NCBI GenBank assembly: GCA_002304835.1
Contig: DBPK01000027.1
Span: 36,780-90,524, forward strand
Source of the DNA: Firmicutes bacterium UBA1422
GTDB lineage: Bacteria; Bacillota; Clostridia; Peptostreptococcales; Anaerovoracaceae
Direction of reading: 5' to 3'
DNA length: 53,745 nucleotides
Shown here: piece after piece, positions 17,500-26,707 of the stretch
Position numbering within the stretch: the first letter of the stretch is position 1
Layout of the letters: the number at the start of each line of letters is the position of its first letter
Translations under genes and position numbers: made by a program
The notes under the pieces: generated by a model
Told to the model about the DNA's origin: nothing
Seen by the model: only the letters and a program-made list of their open reading frames with translations
The model's database searches: none

Positions 17500-19148
17500 T
17501 CTATTATACGGGAACGAACTTTCGTTTCACCCATTATATTCTGTATAGTCCAAATATCCGGAGACTGGCTTCGGCCGGTGATTGCTATTCTGATCACAGT
17601 GCTGACATGACCCACATGCCCCTTGTAGGCATCAGGGTCTTTTTTATAGTCCTTTGGCCGGGCAGCATATGAAAGATCAGATGCAATATCCCTTATTTTT
17701 GAGAACCATGTACTCTGATCGTCGCCGGGGTCATAGGTGGAAAGATATGCATTGAGAATAGAGACAGCATCCCTTTTGTTTACTTCTTCAGGCAGCGGGT
17801 CTTCTATTTGGAAAAATCCGTCAAAAAAGTATTTTATATATTCGAACATCTGACTTGCACAAATAAAGTCTTTTCGGGGCTTTGGGTCGTTTCTGCCGAT
17901 ATCAATAATGGATTCCAGATAGGCATTATTCTCTTTTAGAGCATCATAGGCATCGGGTCTGTATTGAGATGCCCATTTTTCAAGGAACTTCCTAAGGGAA
18001 GATGCGGAGATGCAGGCAAGGCATTCCTTTGAAACATCATTTAATTTGTCAAGATCGAAAAGCGCACCGGAAGTGCTCATTTTTTCTATGGAAAAGGGAA
18101 ACTCTTCACAGGGTATTCCGGGATTTTGTGTCCGCCATTCTTCATAATTGGAATTTAGAAGTGTGAGCAGATATTCCCTTACTGATTCGGGATGATAGCC
18201 CTTTTCTTTGTAGAAATCAAGAGAGAGTTCGGGATCCTTGCGTTTTGAAAGTTTTCTTTTGTTACCGTTTTCATCCAGTTTCATCAGCTGTGCAGTATGA
18301 CAGTAAACGGGAGGACGGAAGTTGAGTTTTTCAAAAAGCTCAATATGTATAGGCAGCGATGAAAGCCATTCTTCGCCGCGGACCACATGGGTGGTCCTCA
18401 TAAAATGATCATCACAAACATGGGCAAAATGATATGTGGGCATGCCGTTGGTTTTAAGTATTACTATGTCCTGATAGTTGGAAGGCATGGTCAGGGTTCC
18501 TCTTATTGCATCATGGATCTCAATATTGCTCTTTTTTTCCTGCCCAAAAGTTTCTGCTCCGTCGGATCTCAGCCTTAGAACATAACTTTTACCTGCAGAT
18601 ATATTTTTTTTGATTTCACTGATCGAAAGATCGCGGCAGACGGCATATTTGCCGTAAATACCGGGAGTCTCTTTTTTTTCTTCCTGTTGTTTTCTGGTTT
18701 CTGCGATTTCTCCCTCAGTCATGAAACAGGGATATGCACAGCCTTTTTTTACAAGTATTTTTGCGAAACAACTGTAGAGATCCTTTCGCCTGCTCTGAAA
18801 ATAGGGACCGTAGTTTCCGTACTCTGATTGGATGCCTGCTCCTTCATCGAAATCTATCCCGAAAAAATCAAGAGAATCGATGATGGTTTCAACTGCTCCT
18901 TCAACAAATCTTTTTTCGTCTGTATCTTCTATCCTTAGATAAAAAATACCGCCGCTTAGGCGAGCAAGCCTTTCATCGATAAATGCACCGTAAAGATTGC
19001 CAAGATGTATAAAGCCGGTGGGGCTAGGGCCCAGTCTTGTGATCATGGCTCCCTGGGGCAGTTCTCTTTTTGGATAAAGATTTTCATAGTATTCCGGGGC
19101 TGTTTCAACTTCCGGAAAAAGAATTTCGGCAAGTTTACCGTGATCCAT
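17487..19148 (-). CDS. gltX: Glutamate-tRNA ligase
   Basis: A class I aminoacyl-tRNA synthetase charging tRNA-Glu. Seen: PSPTG at 41-45, the HIGH motif as HLGN at 48-51, YLRIEDTDEKR, the WLSS region, and the KMSKS equivalent KLSKRKDPE near residue 300. At 553 aa it is longer than the usual bacterial 470-500 aa, the extra length lying mainly in the N-terminal extension and anticodon-binding half. Whether it is discriminating or also charges tRNA-Gln cannot be judged here. RBS GGAGGAAA precedes the ATG at 19148. A TATAAT on the minus strand (19192-19197) is a likely -10. No T-box leader is seen. Confidence 0.93.
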   Translation of the reverse strand: MDHGKLAEILFPEVETAPEYYENLYPKRELPQGAMITRLGPSPTGFIHLGNLYGAFIDERLARLSGGIFYLRIEDTDEKRFVEGAVETIIDSLDFFGIDFDEGAGIQSEYGNYGPYFQSRRKDLYSCFAKILVKKGCAYPCFMTEGEIAETRKQQEEKKETPGIYGKYAVCRDLSISEIKKNISAGKSYVLRLRSDGAETFGQEKKSNIEIHDAIRGTLTMPSNYQDIVILKTNGMPTYHFAHVCDDHFMRTTHVVRGEEWLSSLPIHIELFEKLNFRPPVYCHTAQLMKLDENGNKRKLSKRKDPELSLDFYKEKGYHPESVREYLLTLLNSNYEEWRTQNPGIPCEEFPFSIEKMSTSGALFDLDKLNDVSKECLACISASSLRKFLEKWASQYRPDAYDALKENNAYLESIIDIGRNDPKPRKDFICASQMFEYIKYFFDGFFQIEDPLPEEVNKRDAVSILNAYLSTYDPGDDQSTWFSKIRDIASDLSYAARPKDYKKDPDAYKGHVGHVSTVIRIAITGRSQSPDIWTIQNIMGETKVRSRIIDYLS

Positions 19149-19191
19149 AATTTCCTCCGTTCAGGGTAAAAACTATATTTACACATTGATT

Positions 19192-19197
19192 ATTATA
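19192..19197 (-). promoter_or_regulatory. Likely -10 box of gltX
   Basis: A perfect TATAAT read on the minus strand, 44 bp upstream of the gltX ATG. The matching -35 is poor (T-rich). It implies a leader of roughly 35-40 nt. Confidence 0.4.
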
Positions 19198-19324
19198 TAC
19201 GAATAGTAAAGATAAAAAAAGCATTGTTTAAACTTCCGAAAACAGTAAACCCTGAAATATTATTTAAAGTGCTTTTTAAAGGCAGGACCCGTAGGTACCC
19301 GGCAGATGATCGGAAACGGGGTAT

Positions 19325-19354
19325 TTGACGCAGACCATTAAAATGCGGTATAAT
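19325..19354 (+). promoter_or_regulatory. Sigma-A promoter of the CNNM-secA-prfB unit
   Basis: TTGACG (19325-19330), 18-bp spacer, TATAAT (19349-19354), 29 bp before the start at 19384. A strong consensus match in the 235-bp divergent region after gltX. The rest of that region is AT-rich; it holds an 8-bp inverted repeat (AAAAAGCA at 19216 and TGCTTTTT at 19270) of unknown value. Confidence 0.75.
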
Positions 19355-19383
19355 ATTTTACATTAGTTAGGAGGGATGTCCTT

Positions 19384-20667
19384 ATGGACAGTCACAGTAT
19401 AACGGCGATAGCCGCTATAATTGTGCTTGTGATTTTGTCAGGATACTTTTCAGCGACAGAGACTGCATTTACATCGCTGAACCGGATAAAAATAAAGAAT
19501 CTTGCCGGAGAAGGCAATAAAAGAGCAAAGCGGGTACTACATCTTTCGGAGAGTTACGACAAACTGCTGTCAACTATTTTGATTGCCAATAATGTGGTCA
19601 ATATAGCCATGACAGCCCTGGCAACGGTGCTTTTTATAAATCTCTACGGAGACATGGGAGCAACGATCTCGACCATCGTTATAACCATTGTCGTTTTGGT
19701 TTTTGGGGAAATTTCACCAAAGACCATTGCAAAAGAAGCTCCCGAATCCTTCAGCATGTTTTCAGCGCCTATAATACATTTTTTTGAGACACTTCTTACA
19801 CCTGTGAATTTCATTTTCGCCAAATGGAAGCAGCTGATAATAAAAATATTCAAAATAGGCAGTAGCAGTACCATAACTGAAGACGAACTGAAAACCATGG
19901 TGGAGGAGGCAGAGACAGAAGGCGGAATAGACGAAGATCAGAGCGAACTGATACAGAATGCCATCGAATTCAACGAGCTTCAGGCCAAGGATGTACTTAC
20001 CCCAAGAGTTGATATGGAGGCCGTGGATATCGAAGCTACCGAAGAGGAAGTTGCCGCGAAATTCAGAAGTACGGGATACAGCAGACTTCCGGTATATGAA
20101 GATGATCTGGACTCCATAATGGGAGTACTTAATCAAAAGGATTTTCATAATTATATCGTCGGAACAGAAAAAACCCTTTCTGATTTTGTTAAGCCCGTTG
20201 TTTTTGTGGGGGAAACGATGAAAATCTCGGCACTTCTTAAGAAACTGCAACTGGTGAAGACCCATATCGCCATAATAGTTGATGAATACGGAGGCACTGA
20301 AGGTCTTGTAACAATGGAAGACATAATTGAGGAGCTGGTGGGCGAGATATATGATGAACATGATGCTATAATGAGTCTGGAAGTAACAGAGCTTCAAAAC
20401 GGCAGTTACAGGGTGATGTGCAGTGCAAGCCTTTCAAAAGTATTCGATTTTTTCGGGATATATGATGAACTGGATGTAAATACGGTAAACGGATGGGCAG
20501 TCCTTTGTCTGGATAAGCTGCCTGAAAGAGGAGACAGATTTGAATACAAAAGCGGTAACAAGATCTTAAAGGCAAGAGTTACAAAAGCCAATGGTAAAAA
20601 AGCACTGGAACTCAATGTTGTAGCAGAAGAACTGACGAAGGAAGATGAAGAAGAGGTAAAAGAATAA
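19384..20667 (+). CDS. CNNM/CorC (HlyC) family transporter-like protein
   Basis: A 427-residue membrane protein with the standard domain order: DUF21/CNNM transmembrane domain (about 1-170, starting with a hydrophobic helix and the SATETAFTSLN motif), a pair of CBS domains (about 205-325, LTPRVDMEAV and IVDEYGGTEGLVTMEDIIEELVG), and a C-terminal CorC_HlyC domain (about 340-420). Family members act in magnesium/cobalt efflux or related ion homeostasis; the old label haemolysin is not a useful function. RBS TAGGAGGG and an own promoter. secA begins directly after its stop. Confidence 0.9.
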   Translation: MDSHSITAIAAIIVLVILSGYFSATETAFTSLNRIKIKNLAGEGNKRAKRVLHLSESYDKLLSTILIANNVVNIAMTALATVLFINLYGDMGATISTIVITIVVLVFGEISPKTIAKEAPESFSMFSAPIIHFFETLLTPVNFIFAKWKQLIIKIFKIGSSSTITEDELKTMVEEAETEGGIDEDQSELIQNAIEFNELQAKDVLTPRVDMEAVDIEATEEEVAAKFRSTGYSRLPVYEDDLDSIMGVLNQKDFHNYIVGTEKTLSDFVKPVVFVGETMKISALLKKLQLVKTHIAIIVDEYGGTEGLVTMEDIIEELVGEIYDEHDAIMSLEVTELQNGSYRVMCSASLSKVFDFFGIYDELDVNTVNGWAVLCLDKLPERGDRFEYKSGNKILKARVTKANGKKALELNVVAEELTKEDEEEVKE

Positions 20668-23454
20668 ATGGGACTTATGGAAAAAGTCTTTGGCGATCTG
20701 AATACCAAAGAGATAAAAAAACTTGAAAAAACAGCAGATAAGATAGAGCTTCTTGATGAAGAGATGCAGCAAATGACTGACAGTCAGTTGCAGGAAAAAA
20801 CCCCCGAATTCAAAAAAAGGCTGAAAGACGGGGAAACACTTGATGATATACTTCCTGAAGCTTTTGCAGTATGCAGAGAAGCAGCATGGCGGACCCTTGG
20901 CATGAAGCATTTTTATGTTCAGCTCATAGGAGGCATAGCACTTCATCAGGGAAGGATAGCAGAGATGAAGACCGGTGAAGGTAAAACACTGGTGGCCACT
21001 CTCCCGGTTTATTTGAATGCACTGGAAGAAAAAGGTGTGCACGTTGTTACGGTAAATGATTATCTGGCCAAAAGAGACATGGAATGGATGGGCAAGATAT
21101 ATAATTTTCTGGGGCTGAGTACAGGATGTGTGATACACGGGATCACTGAAGAGGAAAGGCGCGCAGCATATGCGGCAGATGTAACTTATGGCACCAACAA
21201 CGAGTACGGGTTTGATTATCTTAGAGACAACATGGTCATATACAAAGAAGAGATGACACAAAGAGAGCTCAATTATGCCATAGTGGATGAGGTCGACTCC
21301 ATACTTATTGACGAAGCCAGAACGCCTCTTATTATTTCCGGACAAGGTGACAAATCCACAGAGCTTTACAGTCAGGCAAACAGATTCGTCAAAACACTGA
21401 AAAACGAAAAGGACTTTACAATAGAAGAAAAAGACAAGCAGGTATCCCTGACAGAAGAGGGTGTTTCCAGATGTGAAGAGTATTTCAAAGTTGATAATTT
21501 CTCTGACCCGGAGAACATGGAAATAAACCATCATGTCCTGCAGGCACTTAAGGCCCATAACCTTATGAAAAGAGACGTGGACTATATTGTCAAAGACGGA
21601 GAGATAATAATAGTCGATGAATTCACGGGAAGGCTCATGTTCGGGAGAAGATACAGCGAAGGGCTTCATCAAGCCATAGAAGCCAAAGAAGGAGTTTATG
21701 TACGCTCGGAATCAAAGACACTGGCCACCATAACTCTGCAGAACTATTTCAGGATGTATCAGAAGCTGGCAGGAATGACCGGTACCGCCAAGACCGAAGA
21801 AAACGAATTCCGCGAGATATATAATATGGATGTTGTGGTGATCCCAACAAATAAACCGGTAGTAAGAGAAGACTGTCAGGATGCTGTATTTGCCACTGAA
21901 AAAGGTAAGTACAAAGCTATAGTTGACAGAGTGGCCGAGGCCCATGAAACGGGCCAGCCTGTTTTGGTGGGAACTATCTCCATCGAAAAATCAGAAATAA
22001 TAGCAGACATGCTTTCCAAAAGAGGTATAAAGCAGTATAGCGTACTGAACGCAAAGCAGCATGAAAAAGAAGCGGAGATAATAGCAGAGGCCGGCAGGGA
22101 AAGGTCTATTACAATAGCAACAAATATGGCAGGACGGGGAACTGATATAATCCTGGGAGGCAATCCTGAATTTGAAGCAAAAAAAGAAATGACAAAAAAG
22201 GGGCATGATCCCGAGATAATAGCATATGCTTCAAGCCTCATACCCACAGAGGATAAAGAAATATTAAAAGCCCGAAGGGAATTCAATGTTTTTCACGAAA
22301 AATACAAGGAAGAACGTGCCGATGAGCAGCAGAGAGTCAGGGAACTTGGTGGTCTTTGCATAATAGGTACCGAAAGACACGAATCAAGAAGAATCGACAA
22401 CCAGTTAAGGGGACGTTCCGGAAGACAGGGAGACCCGGGTATAACCCAGTTCTGTATTTCCATGGAAGATGAGCTGATGAGACTTTTCGGCGGAGAAAGG
22501 ATGCAGAGTGTAGTAAGCAGACTGGGGGTTGAAGAAGACGAAGCCATAGAAGCAGGCATGATAACCCGCTCAATAGAAAGCGCACAAAAAAAAGTGGAAG
22601 GCAGGAATTTCTCCATCAGAAAATACGTTCTTCAGTATGACAATGTAATGAACAAACAAAGAGAGATAATCTATGCCGAAAGACGCAAGGTGCTCTTCGG
22701 AGAAGATCTGAAAGATTATATAATGAATATGGCTGCAGAGCTTATCGAGGGATGCATAAAACCCATAACCGTAGCATCAAAGTATCCGGAAGAGTGGGAT
22801 CTTGAAACGATGAATGCCAATCTGAACAAGATCTGCAACAGATTCAAAGGTGTGGCTTACACTGAAGAGGGACTTAATGATCTGGATGAAGAGATCCTGA
22901 TAGAGGACGTTATGGAAGACTTCCATAAGCTCTATGAAGAAAAAGAAGAAGAAATAGGTCAGGAGCGGATGCGTGAGCTTGAGCGTATGATACTGATAAG
23001 AGTTGTTGATAATAAATGGATGGACCATATAGATGCCATGGATCAGCTCAAAGAAGGTATCGGTCTTCGCGCCATGGGACAGCAGGATCCTGCCGGGGCT
23101 TATGCCCAGGAAGGATTTGACATGTTCGAGGAAATGATAGAAGCCATAAAAGAAGAAACCGTAAAATTCTGCTATAATGTTACGTTGCAGACCAGTTCCG
23201 AAAGAAGGCGCATAATCGGAGGAGGAGCAGATCTCAAGGAAGAATATGAAGATGATGCCGCATATCTAAAGGATGCTGTGGCGGGAACGAACGGGGATTA
23301 TGAAGACACACCGGAGCAGAACCATCAGGTCCCTGAAAGACAAAAAAACAAACAGCAGCCGGTAAAAAGAAATGTGCCCAAAGTGGGCAGAAACGATCCA
23401 TGCCCCTGTGGTAGCGGAAAGAAATATAAACATTGCTGCGGAAAGGACAATTGA
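20668..23454 (+). CDS. secA: Protein translocase ATPase SecA
   Basis: The ATPase motor driving preproteins through SecYEG. At 928 residues it is full length. Walker A GEGKT lies at 103-107, Walker B VDEVDSILIDEARTP near 205, GTERHESRRIDNQLRGRSGRQGD marks the second helicase-like domain, and the C-terminal SEC-C zinc motif (CPCGSGKKYKHCC) contacts lipids and SecB-like partners. The start abuts the stop of the CNNM gene; GAAGAGG provides an RBS within that gene. prfB starts 1 base after the secA stop. The secA-prfB pair is a common Firmicutes arrangement. Confidence 0.97.
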   Translation: MGLMEKVFGDLNTKEIKKLEKTADKIELLDEEMQQMTDSQLQEKTPEFKKRLKDGETLDDILPEAFAVCREAAWRTLGMKHFYVQLIGGIALHQGRIAEMKTGEGKTLVATLPVYLNALEEKGVHVVTVNDYLAKRDMEWMGKIYNFLGLSTGCVIHGITEEERRAAYAADVTYGTNNEYGFDYLRDNMVIYKEEMTQRELNYAIVDEVDSILIDEARTPLIISGQGDKSTELYSQANRFVKTLKNEKDFTIEEKDKQVSLTEEGVSRCEEYFKVDNFSDPENMEINHHVLQALKAHNLMKRDVDYIVKDGEIIIVDEFTGRLMFGRRYSEGLHQAIEAKEGVYVRSESKTLATITLQNYFRMYQKLAGMTGTAKTEENEFREIYNMDVVVIPTNKPVVREDCQDAVFATEKGKYKAIVDRVAEAHETGQPVLVGTISIEKSEIIADMLSKRGIKQYSVLNAKQHEKEAEIIAEAGRERSITIATNMAGRGTDIILGGNPEFEAKKEMTKKGHDPEIIAYASSLIPTEDKEILKARREFNVFHEKYKEERADEQQRVRELGGLCIIGTERHESRRIDNQLRGRSGRQGDPGITQFCISMEDELMRLFGGERMQSVVSRLGVEEDEAIEAGMITRSIESAQKKVEGRNFSIRKYVLQYDNVMNKQREIIYAERRKVLFGEDLKDYIMNMAAELIEGCIKPITVASKYPEEWDLETMNANLNKICNRFKGVAYTEEGLNDLDEEILIEDVMEDFHKLYEEKEEEIGQERMRELERMILIRVVDNKWMDHIDAMDQLKEGIGLRAMGQQDPAGAYAQEGFDMFEEMIEAIKEETVKFCYNVTLQTSSERRRIIGGGADLKEEYEDDAAYLKDAVAGTNGDYEDTPEQNHQVPERQKNKQQPVKRNVPKVGRNDPCPCGSGKKYKHCCGKDN

Positions 23455-23455
23455 A

Positions 23456-24554
23456 ATGATACAACTGGAACAGATAAAAAATGATATACCTGCATCAAGA
23501 GGCAGGCTAAAAGAGGCAGGTGAGTCTCTTTGACCCGGCTTCCCTTGAAAAAAAGCTTACTTTACTTGAAGATCTTACAAAAGAGGATGGATTCTGGAAC
23601 GATAATGATAAGGCTCAAAGGGTAATGAAGGAGAAAAAATCCATTGAGAGCAGTTTGAATGAATACAGGGAAATCAGCAGGGACCTGGAGGATCTGGAAG
23701 TGCTCGTATCCCTTGCGGAGGAAGCCGGAGATGAGACCATGGTGCCAGAAATACAGGAGGCATACAGGGAATTCACAAAAAAAGCTGAAAACCTTAGGAT
23801 CAAAACATTGCTAAAGGGTGAATACGACGGAAACAATGCCATTATCCATATACATGCCGGTTCGGGAGGGACAGATGCTCAGGACTGGGCGGCTATCCTT
23901 TTGAGAATGTACAGCCGCTGGGCCGAAAGCAAAAACTACCGGATAAAGACCCTTGACCTCCAGGAGGATACAGAGGGAGGCATAAAAGGAGCGACACTTC
24001 TTATACAGGGCGACAATACCTATGGATATCTCAAGAATGAAAAGGGTGTGCACAGACTTGTAAGAATATCTCCCTTTGATTCAAGCGGCAGAAGGCATAC
24101 CTCCTTTGCATCGGTGGATGTCACCCCGGAAATGGATGATGATATCGTTGTGGAAATAGATGAAGATGATCTCAGGATAGATACTTTCAGAAGCAGCGGA
24201 GCGGGAGGACAGCATGTAAATAAAACCGATTCTGCCATAAGGATCACCCATATACCCACAAACATAGTAGTATCATGTCAAAATGAACGCTCCCAACACC
24301 AGAACAAAGATATGGCAATGAAAATACTGAAATCAAGACTGCTGGAACTAAAGGAACAGGAACACAAGGAAAGTCTAAAGGAATTAAAAGGAGACTACAG
24401 TCAGATAACATGGGGGATGCAGATACGTTCATATGTATTTCATCCTTATACAATGGTAAAAGATCACAGGACAGGCGCTGAAGTGGGGAATGTGAACAAG
24501 GTACTTGACGGGGATCTGGATCTGTTTATAAATGAGATGCTCAAGAAGACATAG
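23456..24554 (+). CDS. prfB: Peptide chain release factor 2, with programmed +1 frameshift
   Basis: Releases the peptide at UGA and UAA codons. The first ORF runs from ATG 23456 for 25 codons to an in-frame TGA at 23531-23533. The slippery CTT TGA C is preceded by the SD-like AGGTGA (23518-23523). A +1 slip resumes at GAC 23532 (join 23456-23530, 23532-24554), giving 365 residues. With that join the SPF tripeptide anticodon lies at 205-207 and GGQ at 250-252, exactly the E. coli RF2 positions, which confirms the recoding. Translation from the internal ATG near 23520 alone would lose the N-terminus. This is autoregulatory: low RF2 promotes the shift. Confidence 0.97.
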
Positions 24555-24662
24555 AACCCCGGCAAGAAGCCGGTGAAAAAGCCTGTACCCATACAAATAT
24601 TAAGGATTTCTTGTATACAGTATTTATGCTCAAAAACGATGTTCAAAAGCAAAATTATCATT

Positions 24663-24724
24663 GATTAAACAAAACAAGTGTGTTACCATTTTAACGGTGT
24701 GGGTTTTTCGCACTTGTTTAATCA
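24663..24724 (+). repeat. Imperfect inverted repeat in the leader of the decarboxylase beta gene
   Basis: GATTAAACAA...GTG (from 24663) pairs with CGCACTTGTTTAATC (24710-24724), with a 5-base insertion in the left arm; the innermost ACAAGTG/CACTTGT match is perfect. The enclosed segment can form a further small ACC/GGT hairpin. It ends 28 bp before the start codon and could be an RNA structure or an operator. A candidate promoter inside it is TTGATT (24661-24666) with an extended -10 TGtTACCAT (24684-24689). The rest of 24555-24660 shows no gene. Confidence 0.5.
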
Positions 24725-24752
24725 TGTCATTTTTGAAAAGGAGACAGACAAA

Positions 24753-25898
24753 ATGATTTTAGATACTCTGACCAGATTCACAGAGGATATGGGAATCTTC
24801 AGCCTGGATTATAAATCGGCGATAATGATAGGCGTATCCTTGCTTTTCCTTTTTCTGGCGATAAGAAAAGGCTTTGAACCCCTTTTACTGGTCCCTATAG
24901 CTTTCGGGATGCTTCTTTCGAACCTTCCTCTTACCGGAATATTCGAAGCACACCCTGAACCCGGAACTGAACTTGCGGATATGGGACTATTGACTATATT
25001 TTATCTTTTGAAACCGATACTTCCCTCCCTGATATTTCTCGGGGTAGGTGCCATGACGGATTTTGGGCCTCTTATAGCAAATCCAAAGTCCCTTATACTT
25101 GGTGCTGCGGCACAGTTCGGTATTTTCTTTGCATTCTTTGCGGCGATCGCCCTCGGATTCGATGCCCAGGGAGCGGCTTCAATAGGAATAATCGGAGGCG
25201 CCGACGGACCAACGGCAATATATACATGTCAGAAACTGGCACCTCAGTTGCTGGGAGCAGTTGCGGTGGCAGCATATTCATACATGGCTCTGGTGCCTGT
25301 TATACAGCCACCCATCATGAAACTTCTGACTACAAAAAAAGAAAGAGTCATCAAGATGGAACAGCTTCGCGTTGTAAGCCAGAGAGAAAAGATACTGTTT
25401 CCTATAGCAGTAACAATAATCGTTGTACTTCTGCTTCCTGCAGCGGCACCTCTTATTGGACTGCTCATGCTGGGCAACCTTTTCAAGGAGTGCGGCAGGA
25501 CGGCAAGGCTTTCTGATGCATCAGCAAATGCCATGAACAATATCGTAGTTATCATGCTGGGTCTGGCTGTGGGAGCTTCGGCTCAAGGCCCCACCTTCCT
25601 GGTAATGGATACGATCAAAATCGTTATATTGGGAGTTCTTGCCTTTGCATTCGGAACTGCCGGGGGCGTAGTAATAGCCAAACTGATGAATGCCCTTACA
25701 GGCGGCAAACTGAATCCGCTTATTGGTTCGGCCGGTGTTTCTGCGGTGCCTATGGCGGCCCGTGTATCCCAGAATGTGGGTAAAGAGTACAACAGGACCA
25801 ATTTCCTGCTTATGCATGCCATGGGTCCCAATGTGGCAGGCGTAATAGGATCTGCGGTGGCGGCGTCTGTAATGCTATCCATGTTTGGAGGCTACTGA
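24753..25898 (+). CDS. Na+-transporting decarboxylase beta subunit (OadB/GcdB/MmdB family)
   Basis: The membrane subunit that couples decarboxylation of a biotin-bound carboxyl group to sodium export. The 381-residue protein has about nine to ten hydrophobic segments. It carries the signature GGADGPTAIY, whose Asp (residue 151 here) corresponds to the essential Asp of OadB, and the second re-entrant region with SAVPMAARVSQ near 330. ATG 24753 was chosen for AAAAGGAG upstream; the in-frame GTG at 24678 would add 25 residues that include part of the leader repeat. No alpha, gamma, biotin-carrier or carboxytransferase gene is adjacent, so the substrate (oxaloacetate, methylmalonyl-CoA, glutaconyl-CoA) is unknown. 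A terminator follows. Confidence 0.92.
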   Translation: MILDTLTRFTEDMGIFSLDYKSAIMIGVSLLFLFLAIRKGFEPLLLVPIAFGMLLSNLPLTGIFEAHPEPGTELADMGLLTIFYLLKPILPSLIFLGVGAMTDFGPLIANPKSLILGAAAQFGIFFAFFAAIALGFDAQGAASIGIIGGADGPTAIYTCQKLAPQLLGAVAVAAYSYMALVPVIQPPIMKLLTTKKERVIKMEQLRVVSQREKILFPIAVTIIVVLLLPAAAPLIGLLMLGNLFKECGRTARLSDASANAMNNIVVIMLGLAVGASAQGPTFLVMDTIKIVILGVLAFAFGTAGGVVIAKLMNALTGGKLNPLIGSAGVSAVPMAARVSQNVGKEYNRTNFLLMHAMGPNVAGVIGSAVAASVMLSMFGGY

Positions 25899-25928
25899 TA
25901 ATATAAGCATATATCAAAAGTGTTTTTT

Positions 25929-25953
25929 ACTCCGGCCCCCGGGCCGGAGTTTT
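25929..25953 (+). terminator. Terminator after the decarboxylase beta gene
   Basis: A 10-bp perfect GC-rich stem, ACTCCGGCCC (25929-25938) with GGGCCGGAGT (25941-25950), followed by TTTT. A T-run also precedes the stem (25923-25928), so it could act in both directions. Confidence 0.9.
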
Positions 25954-25963
25954 AATATCATCA

Positions 25964-25992
25964 TTGTTGAAAGCGCAATGCTGTGATACAAT
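25964..25992 (+). promoter_or_regulatory. Extended -10 promoter of the HAD-addB unit
   Basis: TTGTTG (25964-25969), 17-bp spacer, TACAAT (25987-25992) with TG one base upstream (TGaTACAAT). It lies 37 bp before the ATG at 26029, directly after the terminator. Confidence 0.55.
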
Positions 25993-26028
25993 TTCTGTAT
26001 TGGGTTGTCAGTGAGGAAGAAGGAGAAA

Positions 26029-26697
26029 ATGACACAAAAAAAAGAAAGAAGCAGATTCGATACGGTTATTTTTGATTTTGACGGTACCATAATGGATACC
26101 AACAATGTCATAATCGATTCATGGCAGCATACATTTCGTACGATAGAGGGAAAAGAAAGACCCGTTGAAGATATAATCAAAACCTTTGGTGAACCCCTTG
26201 GTGAAACCATGGAAAGGCTGCTGCCCGCACATGAGACTCAGGCGGCTTTGGATATATATCGCAGCTATCACAGAGACAGCTTCAAAGAAAGGATAACCCT
26301 TTTCCCCGGCATCATTGAGATCCTTTCGGAAATCAAGAAGCGGGGATATAAAACAGGGCTTTTGACATCCCGGCTGGCAGTTACCACGGCACAGGGTCTC
26401 AGCAAATACGATCTGTGGCAGTATTTTGATGCAGTAGTCACCATGGAAGACTGCAAAAAGCATAAACCCGATCCGGAGCCCCTTGAAATAACACTAAAAA
26501 AGCTTTGCTCAAAACCGGAAAAGAGCATAATGCTGGGCGATACCATGCATGATATCACTTGTGCTAAAAACGCAGGAGTGGAATCCGTTCTTGTAGGCTG
26601 GGCGGTGGCAGTATCGAAAGAACAAATAAAAAGCGGAAGCGGCCCGGATCATATTATAGAAAAAGCAGAGGATCTGTTAAAAATTCTGGAAGGATGA
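26029..26697 (+). CDS. HAD-superfamily phosphatase, PpaX/Gph-like
   Basis: A 222-residue haloacid-dehalogenase hydrolase with a small alpha-helical cap. Motif I DFDGTIMDTN supplies the nucleophile and general acid Asp residues, motif II is LLTSR, and motif IV is LGDTMHDI with CAKNAGVES after it. The size and cap fit pyrophosphatase PpaX or phosphoglycolate phosphatase; the exact substrate is not decidable by eye. The ATG at 26029 follows AAGGAG closely; a TTG at 26005 would add eight residues. It precedes addB by 10 bp. Confidence 0.85.
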   Translation: MTQKKERSRFDTVIFDFDGTIMDTNNVIIDSWQHTFRTIEGKERPVEDIIKTFGEPLGETMERLLPAHETQAALDIYRSYHRDSFKERITLFPGIIEILSEIKKRGYKTGLLTSRLAVTTAQGLSKYDLWQYFDAVVTMEDCKKHKPDPEPLEITLKKLCSKPEKSIMLGDTMHDITCAKNAGVESVLVGWAVAVSKEQIKSGSGPDHIIEKAEDLLKILEG

Positions 26698-26707
26698 CAG
26701 GAGACAA

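Noticed and set aside
19216..19277. AAAAAGCA / TGCTTTTT inverted repeat in the gltX-CNNM interval
   Set aside because: 8-bp arms of near-homopolymer with a 46-bp loop in an AT-rich spacer; expected by chance.
19149..19383. T-box leader for gltX
   Set aside because: No T-box consensus on the minus strand, and the likely -10 lies only 44 bp before the ATG.
20566..21672. 368-codon minus-strand ORF opposite secA
   Set aside because: Low-complexity, Cys/Phe/His-rich translation typical of the complement of a purine-rich coding strand; no RBS and no recognisable domain. Similar long antisense ORFs opposite other genes were rejected for the same reason.
24559..24572. Hairpin CCGGC/GCCGG after prfB as a terminator
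   Set aside because: The 5-bp stem is followed by GTGAAAAAG, with no T-run on the + strand.
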